Source of the DNA: Bradyrhizobium sp. Arg816
GTDB lineage: Bacteria; Pseudomonadota; Alphaproteobacteria; Rhizobiales; Xanthobacteraceae
Reading direction: 5' to 3'
NCBI RefSeq assembly: GCF_029989365.1
Contig: NZ_JAPRAQ010000010.1
Coordinates: 124,001-188,000 of the forward strand
DNA length: 64,000 nt
Positions 59,306 to 64,000 of this stretch are shown in pieces. The notes beneath the pieces were generated by a model, which searched no databases, was not told the origin of the DNA, and saw only the letters and a list, made by a program, of their open reading frames with translations. Position 1 is the stretch's first letter, and every line of letters begins with the position of its first letter. Both the position numbers and the translations under genes were made by a program.

Positions 59306-59773
59306 ATGCGAGCCGAAGCAGATCCCGAATTCGCAGCCGTAGCCGAGCGCATCCACGCCAATGTCGGCCGGCAGGGTTTTATGAGCCTGGTGGGCGCCGA
59401 GCTCTCGGAATTGTCGCGCGGCACCTGCACGATTGCGGTCGCGCGCCGGCCCGAGCTGCTCCAGCAGCACGGCTTCTTCCATGGCGGCGTCACCGCCTTC
59501 CTGGTCGACAACGCCACGACCATCGCAGCGGCGACCTCGCGCGGTCAGCCGGCGTTGACGGCGGAATACAAGCTCAATCTGTTGTCGCCGGCGGTCGGCG
59601 AGAAGCTGATCTGCCGGGCCAGGGTGATCAAGCCGGGCCGCCAGGTTTCGGTGGTCGCAGCCGACGTTTTCTGCGTCAGCGACGGCGTCGAGAAGCACAC
59701 GGCAACTGCGCTCGCCTCGATCGCGATGCTGAGCGAGGACGTCGGCGCCAAAACGAAAAGCCCGGCCGCCTGA
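59306..59773 (+). CDS. PaaI-type hotdog thioesterase
   Basis: A 155-residue hotdog-fold protein: LQQHGFFHGGVTAFLVDNAT (HGG motif), ALTAEYKLNLLSPAVGEKLI, ADVFCVSDGVEKHTATALAS. Such enzymes hydrolyse acyl-CoA thioesters, often aromatic or medium-chain. It is co-transcribed with the upstream TetR gene. Its TGA stop is the loop of the hairpin terminator that serves the convergent rplI operon. Confidence 0.88.
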   Translation: MRAEADPEFAAVAERIHANVGRQGFMSLVGAELSELSRGTCTIAVARRPELLQQHGFFHGGVTAFLVDNATTIAAATSRGQPALTAEYKLNLLSPAVGEKLICRARVIKPGRQVSVVAADVFCVSDGVEKHTATALASIAMLSEDVGAKTKSPAA

Positions 59774-59784
59774 GGCGGCCGGGC
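59751..59784 (-). terminator. Intrinsic terminator of the rplI transcript
   Basis: On the minus strand, GCCCGGCCGCC-TCA-GGCGGCCGGGC (11-base perfect stem) is followed by TTTTCGTTT. It lies 26 bases after the rplI stop. The loop coincides with the stop codon of the convergent thioesterase gene. Confidence 0.85.
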
Positions 59785-59809
59785 GTCGCAACCTGCGCGA
59801 ACGCGGGTC

Positions 59810-60412
59810 TTACTTCTCGGTCTCTTCCGCAGCCGGCGCCGGTTCGTCGTCCTGCTGGGCTTCCGGATCGAAGAACTCGCCGGCGGCGGCGATCGCTTCG
59901 GCGGCCGCATCGCGGTCCTCGTTGCGGGTCGAGATGTCCTCGCCGCGGTTGATGCGCTCGGCTTCGTCCTGGCTGCGCGCAACCGTGACGCTGACCTCGA
60001 CCTCGACCTCGGGGTGAACCGCGACCGTGATGGTGTGCTTGCCGATGGTCTTGATCGGCGCGTCGAGCTGCACCTGCGGGCGGTCCAGCGAAACACCGTC
60101 AGCTTCGAACGCCACGACGACGTCACGCACGGTGACCGAGCCGAACAACTGGCCGGCTTCCGAGGCCTGACGGATCACGATGATGTTCTTGCCCTCGATC
60201 TTCTCGGCGATCTTGGACGCCTCGCCCTTCGATGCAAGGTTGCGGGCCTCGAGGTCGGCCTTCATGCCGTCGTACTTGGCGCGGTTGTCGGCGGTGGCGC
60301 GCAGCGCCTTGCCGCGCTTGAGCAGGAAATTGCGGGCATAGCCGTCGCGAACCTTCACGACTTCGCCCATCTGGCCGAGCTTGCTCACGCGTTCCAGCAA
60401 AATGACTTCCAT
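59810..60412 (-). CDS. rplI: Ribosomal protein L9
   Basis: A 200-residue L9, longer than the usual 150. The N-terminal domain is MEVILLERVSKLGQMGEVVK followed by VRDGYARNFLLKRGKALRAT, the L9 signature, then the connecting helix and the C-terminal domain (VTVRDVVVAFEADGV, IKTIGKHTITVAVHPEVEVE). The extra 50 residues are an acidic tail (GEDISTRNEDRDAAAEAIAA, then PEAQQDDEPAPAAEETEK), typical of alphaproteobacterial L9. GGAG precedes the ATG. Confidence 0.96.
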   Translation of the reverse strand: MEVILLERVSKLGQMGEVVKVRDGYARNFLLKRGKALRATADNRAKYDGMKADLEARNLASKGEASKIAEKIEGKNIIVIRQASEAGQLFGSVTVRDVVVAFEADGVSLDRPQVQLDAPIKTIGKHTITVAVHPEVEVEVSVTVARSQDEAERINRGEDISTRNEDRDAAAEAIAAAGEFFDPEAQQDDEPAPAAEETEK

Positions 60413-60460
60413 ATTCTTTCTCCTTCGAAGTGTTGAGTGAGTTGGGTTTTGGGGTTGAAC

Positions 60461-61438
60461 TCAAGAGGTCGGCAGCGGCGGTGGCTGGCGGCTGCGCAGG
60501 AAGCGCTCGCGGAAGCCGAACACGGCGTCCGCGAGGCCGAGGATCACCATCGCGATGACGGGCCAGCCGAACACCACGACGACGGCATAGGTCGAGCCGA
60601 GCCAGAAGGTGCGGCTTTTCAGCGCCAGCGTCAGCGTATGCAGTACGGCAAAACCGGTCAGCGCATAGCCCATCATCAGGGCCGCCGTCGTGATCTGCGC
60701 GACCATCGCGAGCAACCCGCTGGTGAAGCAGAACGCGAGCGCGATGCAGAGCGCCACCAGCGTCATCGGTGGCAGCTCGGCCGTCATCATGTCCGGCCAC
60801 GGACGCAGCAGGCGGCCCGATGTCGCCGTTATCCTGGCGCTGAGCCAGAGATTGAGGGTGAGCGTCATCATCGCGACGACGGTGGCGGCAGCCGGAGCGA
60901 TGAGCACCAGTGCGTCGACGAACTGACCGGCTTCGCCTGATGTCTGCGGGTCGGCGGTGCGGAGCAGGCGCATCAAGCCGCGCCGCAGCGTGCCGGTGAT
61001 GGTCTCGGCATCAGTGCCGAGCGTGAGCAGGGCGGCGATCGTGGTCAGCGCGGCGAAGCCCGCGATCCACAGCAGGATGCGGCCGACCGGATACCATTCG
61101 AGCTCGGGCTCGGCCGGCGGCTCGGTGGCGGCTTCCGGCGCGACGGGAGAAACCCGCCGGCTGAGCAGGACGAGATGGCCGAGCCACCACGCGGGCAGCG
61201 CGACGGTGACGGCAAAGGCGATGCAGTAGGGCAGGCCGAACAGGGCCCCGAGGCCGATCGCGGCTGCGATGCCGCCGAGGCTCGCGCAAAGCGGTCCCCA
61301 GCCGATCGAGGCGACCATCAGCGGCAGCGGTGCGAGATAGAACAGGACGAGCGAGATCAGCGCGCCCGACACGATCGAGGCGAACATCAGGGCCGACGCA
61401 GCGCCGGCGACCAGGGCTATCAGTCCAAGAGTCATCAT
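60461..61438 (-). CDS. DUF2232-type polytopic membrane protein
   Basis: About 325 residues, with eight or more TM helices (MMTLGLIALVAGAASALMFA, then repeated hydrophobic segments). It is the membrane protein commonly found between rpsR and rplI in alphaproteobacteria, often classed as DUF2232. Function unknown. Start at the ATG pair at 61438/61435; the longer frame to 61483 sits in the terminator region after rpsR. Confidence 0.8.
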   Translation of the reverse strand: MMTLGLIALVAGAASALMFASIVSGALISLVLFYLAPLPLMVASIGWGPLCASLGGIAAAIGLGALFGLPYCIAFAVTVALPAWWLGHLVLLSRRVSPVAPEAATEPPAEPELEWYPVGRILLWIAGFAALTTIAALLTLGTDAETITGTLRRGLMRLLRTADPQTSGEAGQFVDALVLIAPAAATVVAMMTLTLNLWLSARITATSGRLLRPWPDMMTAELPPMTLVALCIALAFCFTSGLLAMVAQITTAALMMGYALTGFAVLHTLTLALKSRTFWLGSTYAVVVVFGWPVIAMVILGLADAVFGFRERFLRSRQPPPLPTS

Positions 61439-61521
61439 CAGCTGTCCCGCTCCCTTCGAGCGGTTAGAGGCATCTCGCCCCAACCATCGGCGACCGGACG
61501 ACCCGGAAGCCTTATGAAACC

Positions 61522-61558
61522 AAAAAAGCGCGGCCGGCGGCGATGTCGCCGCCGGCCG
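61522..61558 (-). terminator. Intrinsic terminator after rpsR
   Basis: On the minus strand a 13-base perfect stem (61546-61558 with 61531-61543) is followed by GCGC and TTTTTT (61527-61522). It begins nine bases after the rpsR stop and separates the S6-S18 pair from the membrane protein and L9 genes, probably with partial read-through. Confidence 0.85.
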
Positions 61559-61566
61559 AATTCGTC

Positions 61567-61806
61567 TTAGCGAATGACGTAGGGCAGCAGGCCCAGGAAG
61601 CGCGCGCGCTTGATGGCGCGGGCGAGCTCACGCTGCTTCTTGGCCGACACCGCGGTGATGCGGCTCGGCACGATCTTGCCGCGCTCGGAGACGTAGCGCA
61701 TCAAGAGCTTGGAGTCCTTGTAGTCGATCTTCGGAGCATTTGCGCCCGTGAACGGGCAGCTCTTGCGACGACGGAAAAACGGACGGCGTGCACCAGCTTC
61801 AGCCAT
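61567..61806 (-). CDS. rpsR: Ribosomal protein S18
   Basis: A 79-residue S18: RPFFRRRKSCPFTGANAPKI (zinc-type Cys and signature), DYKDSKLLMRYVSERGKIVP and SRITAVSAKKQRELARAIKR. Complete. Five bases downstream of rpsF, translated from the same message. Confidence 0.96.
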   Translation of the reverse strand: MAEAGARRPFFRRRKSCPFTGANAPKIDYKDSKLLMRYVSERGKIVPSRITAVSAKKQRELARAIKRARFLGLLPYVIR

Positions 61807-61811
61807 TGATC

Positions 61812-62318
61812 TTACTCCGCATCCGGCGTTGTCGTTTCAGCTTCGTCGCGCGGACGGCGCGGACCGCGGTCACCGCGGAAGCCACCACCGTCGCGATCGC
61901 CGCCACGGAAACCACCCTCGCGGTCGCCACGGAAACCACCGCCTTCGCGATCGCCACGGAAGCCGCCGCCACGGTCGTCACGCTCGCGGTCACGGTCGGC
62001 CTTGCGCATCATCGCCGACGGGCCTTCCTCGAGCTCCTCGACGCGGACGCTGAGATAGCGGATCACGTCTTCGCTGATGCGCTCCTGGCGCTCGATCTCG
62101 GCGATCGCCGCGGACGGCGCGTCGATGTTGAGCAGCACGAAGTGCGCCTTGCGGTTCTTGTTCATGCGGTAGGTGAGGGAGCGAACGCCCCAATTCTCGG
62201 TCTTGGTGACCTTGCCGCCGAGACCTTCGACGATGCCGGTCATCTGCGCAGTCAGCTCTTCGACCTGCTGCGTGCTCGCGTCCTGGCGCGCGAGAAAAAC
62301 ATGCTCATAGAGAGCCAT
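61812..62318 (-). CDS. rpsF: Ribosomal protein S6 with Arg/Gly-rich C-terminal repeats
   Basis: A 168-residue S6. The core MALYEHVFLARQDASTQQVE, KTENWGVRSLTYRMNKNRKA and HFVLLNIDAPSAAIAEIERQ is typical. The C-terminus is extended by tandem FRGDREGG-type repeats (about residues 115-155), an Arg/Gly-rich segment suited to RNA binding; DNA 61865-61985 shows matching tandem units. Alphaproteobacterial S6 often has basic tails. The ATG at 62318 is the true start; the longer frame adds nine unconserved residues. Confidence 0.95.
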   Translation of the reverse strand: MALYEHVFLARQDASTQQVEELTAQMTGIVEGLGGKVTKTENWGVRSLTYRMNKNRKAHFVLLNIDAPSAAIAEIERQERISEDVIRYLSVRVEELEEGPSAMMRKADRDRERDDRGGGFRGDREGGGFRGDREGGFRGGDRDGGGFRGDRGPRRPRDEAETTTPDAE

Positions 62319-62626
62319 AATGGTCCTTTCCTCATGTTGGCGCATCGCCCGGCGTCAAGCCCTTAAGAGGCCTTCGGAAAGGACTCTGGGATTAAGCTCA
62401 GAAGGCGGAAACACGGGACGACGGGCCGACTGGCCCTGCCACACCAAAATCACGAATGATTTGCTGAGACCGTCCGTTCAGCTCCCGGCCGGGGTCTGCG
62501 GATGGCGCGCTTATACGGATTTTGGCCGGCTTTGCAAGGTTGGAGGGCCGTGTTTTCGGCTCCGGATGGTTCCGGTGCGGGCAGCGGGACCGGGTCTGCC
62601 CGGACCATACCAGCTTGATTTATTTG

Positions 62627-62643
62627 TTTGTATAGCATACAAA
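62627..62643. promoter_or_regulatory. Palindromic operator before the second TetR gene
   Basis: TTTGTATAGCATACAAA has perfect seven-base arms (TTTGTAT / ATACAAA) and a three-base centre. It ends 22 bases before the TetR ATG and stands in an AT-rich island inside GC-rich sequence, the usual look of a TetR operator overlapping a promoter. Confidence 0.7.
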
Positions 62644-62665
62644 GAAATCGACGCGGAGGACCCCA

Positions 62666-63370
62666 ATGGCGGAAAAGTCGGTCCATGAGCCGTTCGAGGC
62701 GGCTGGCGACCCCAAGCATGCGGCACGGGCCACACGTTCGGCCGGCCGCAAGATGAGGTCGCTGCTGCTGGATGCGGCCAGCCCGCTGTTCAGGGAGCGG
62801 GGACTGTCCGGCACCGCAATCACCGACATCGCCGCCGCCGCGGACGCGTTCCCGAGCCAGATCACCTATTACTTCCGCACCAAGGAGGCGCTGTTCGTCG
62901 AATGCGCCTGCCGCGAGCTGCTGTATCTGGCGCGGGCGACGGAGCAGGCGGCGCTGAAAGCGCGCACGCCGCGGGACTACACCCGTGCGCTGGCCGAGAC
63001 CGTGACGGCGAGCGATTCGGTCGCCTTCTTCGCCGAGGCGCTGACGCTGACCCGGCGGCGCCAGGATCTAGCGCCGCTGGTCGAGCGCACCATCGAGCGC
63101 CTGCACGGTGAAGGCGCACGCGCCTATGCGAGCCAGGTCGCACGGCACGGCTGGCGCTCCCTGCGTGCGCCCGACGAAAGCTCGCGGCGGTTCTGGGCCG
63201 TCGCCATCGGCGTCATTCTCGAGGGGTACGCCATGGGCCGGTCGCCGGATGAATTATGCGCCGAGATGCTGCGTGTGCTCGGCGAGCAGGCGAAATCAGC
63301 CAGCGACACGGCGCGGCTCCGTCTGGTCGACGAGCGCGACGCATCTGGCAGTTCGAATGAGGAGGGTTAG
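62666..63370 (+). CDS. TetR-family regulator of a fatty acid desaturase
   Basis: A 234-residue regulator. After a basic N-terminus the HTH is LLLDAASPLFRERGLSGTAI, TDIAAAADAFPSQITYYFRT, KEALFVECACRELLYLARAT. The C-terminal domain is helical. GGAGG precedes the ATG. The desaturase gene follows after three bases, so this protein likely controls membrane-lipid unsaturation. The palindrome upstream suggests autoregulation. Confidence 0.9.
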   Translation: MAEKSVHEPFEAAGDPKHAARATRSAGRKMRSLLLDAASPLFRERGLSGTAITDIAAAADAFPSQITYYFRTKEALFVECACRELLYLARATEQAALKARTPRDYTRALAETVTASDSVAFFAEALTLTRRRQDLAPLVERTIERLHGEGARAYASQVARHGWRSLRAPDESSRRFWAVAIGVILEGYAMGRSPDELCAEMLRVLGEQAKSASDTARLRLVDERDASGSSNEEG

Positions 63371-63373
63371 GCC

Positions 63374-64000
63374 ATGACCGCACTTCGCATGCGTGCCCGC
63401 GATTTCCTGACCGACGACCAACTCGCCGACGTACGACAGCGCGTGACCTGGAAAGGCGTCGCGCTGATCGTCCACGCCTGGGCGCTCATTGTCGCGGCGA
63501 TCGCTTTGGTGGCGTGGTGGCCCAACCCGATCACCTACCTTCTCGCCGTTGCCATCATCGGTTCGCGCCAGCTCGGGCTCGCGATCCTGATGCATGACGG
63601 CGCGCATGGCTGCCTGTCCGCCGACGAGAAGACCAATCTGGCCCTGAGCCAATGGTTCTGCGCCTATCCTCTCTTCGCGGAGACGCGCAGCTATCGGCGC
63701 TACCACCTTCAGCATCACGCGCGCACCCAGCAGGAAGACGATCCCGATCTCGTGCTGTCGGCGCCGTTTCCGATCACCAAGCTGAGCTATCGCCGCAAGT
63801 TCATTCGCGACATCACCGGGCAGACCGGCTACCAGCAGCGCAAGGCGCAACTGCTCAATGCGCTCGGGCCGAAGGACTGGACGTTGCGGCAGCGCGCTGC
63901 GCATTTCTGGGAGAAACTCGGCCCGCAATGCCTCGCCAATGCCGCGATGTTCGCAGCGCTCGCGGCAGCCGGCGTGTGGTGGGCCTATCCGCTGCTATGG
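63374..64000 (+). CDS. Fatty acid desaturase (partial, cut by window end)
   Basis: The first 209 residues of a membrane desaturase. Two of the three di-iron His boxes are visible: MHDGAHGCLSADEK (HDxxHG type) and YHLQHHARTQQEDD (HxxHH). TM segments include ALIVHAWALIVAAIALVAWW and TYLLAVAIIGSRQLG. It follows the TetR gene by three bases (TAG GCC ATG), so they form one operon. The third His box is expected beyond the window. Confidence 0.88.
   Translation, partial: MTALRMRARDFLTDDQLADVRQRVTWKGVALIVHAWALIVAAIALVAWWPNPITYLLAVAIIGSRQLGLAILMHDGAHGCLSADEKTNLALSQWFCAYPLFAETRSYRRYHLQHHARTQQEDDPDLVLSAPFPITKLSYRRKFIRDITGQTGYQQRKAQLLNALGPKDWTLRQRAAHFWEKLGPQCLANAAMFAALAAAGVWWAYPLLW

Noticed and set aside
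61865..61985. CRISPR-like tandem repeats
   Set aside because: The repeats are in-frame coding repeats of the S6 tail with no unique spacers.

Overview
The window is high-GC alphaproteobacterial DNA, most likely Bradyrhizobium or a close relative. The basis is gene content and order (purF, cvpA, radA, alr, dnaB, rplI, rpsR, rpsF, der), GC-rich codon use, and short palindromic intergenic repeats of a kind I associate with Bradyrhizobium. There are two parts: the right-hand part of a prophage (1 to about 22,660) and host chromosome (about 22,690 to the end).

Prophage, 1-22,660. Rightward late genes resemble those of short-tailed T7-like phages: a tail fibre with a beta-helix region, tail tubular proteins A and B, three internal virion proteins (one with a lambda-R-type transglycosylase domain), a lysis cassette (endolysin, two membrane proteins, a membrane/coiled-coil protein), a small exported protein, and a terminal SGNH-esterase-like protein. 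Two leftward genes inside the tail module (MBOAT acyltransferase and SGNH partner, 2432-4707) look like lysogenic-conversion cargo for O-acylating a surface polysaccharide. Four copies of GTGCGTTGCG sit 40-60 bases before phage start codons and may be phage-specific promoter or processing sites. From 22,655 back to 19,171 a leftward array of about 14 very small, mostly overlapping genes ends tail-to-tail with the late genes. Head genes, terminase, polymerase, integrase and repressor are not in the window.

Host, 22,690-41,270. A PhoU-like/PiT phosphate transport pair starts right at the phage border. Next come a guanidinium exporter under a well-preserved guanidine-II riboswitch, prfC, an exported protein, an NnrU-family protein, an acyl-CoA synthetase, the yfgM-lipoprotein-der-MFS run, a branched-chain-amino-acid-type binding protein, an NHL-propeller protein, an SDR, a small membrane protein, purF, cvpA and radA.

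Host, 41,270-53,700. This accessory block appears to split a core run that is usually contiguous in Rhizobiales (radA next to alr). It holds a binding protein overlapping a GGDEF-EAL protein, a TauE exporter, and a leftward cluster (FadR regulator, hydroxyacid dehydrogenase, polar-amino-acid ABC transporter, RpiB) with a FadR-type operator in front of the regulator. It also holds a GFA-family protein, an exported SGNH-like protein, xthA and a small Cys-rich protein.

Host, 53,700-64,000. The block contains alr, dnaB, a small membrane ORF behind a CRP-type palindrome, a cytochrome-like exported protein with a long low-complexity tail, two TetR regulators each behind its own palindrome (one with a thioesterase, one with a fatty acid desaturase cut by the window edge), and the rpsF-rpsR-DUF2232-rplI ribosomal cluster with clear terminators. 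I saw no tRNA, rRNA, CRISPR array or insertion sequence.
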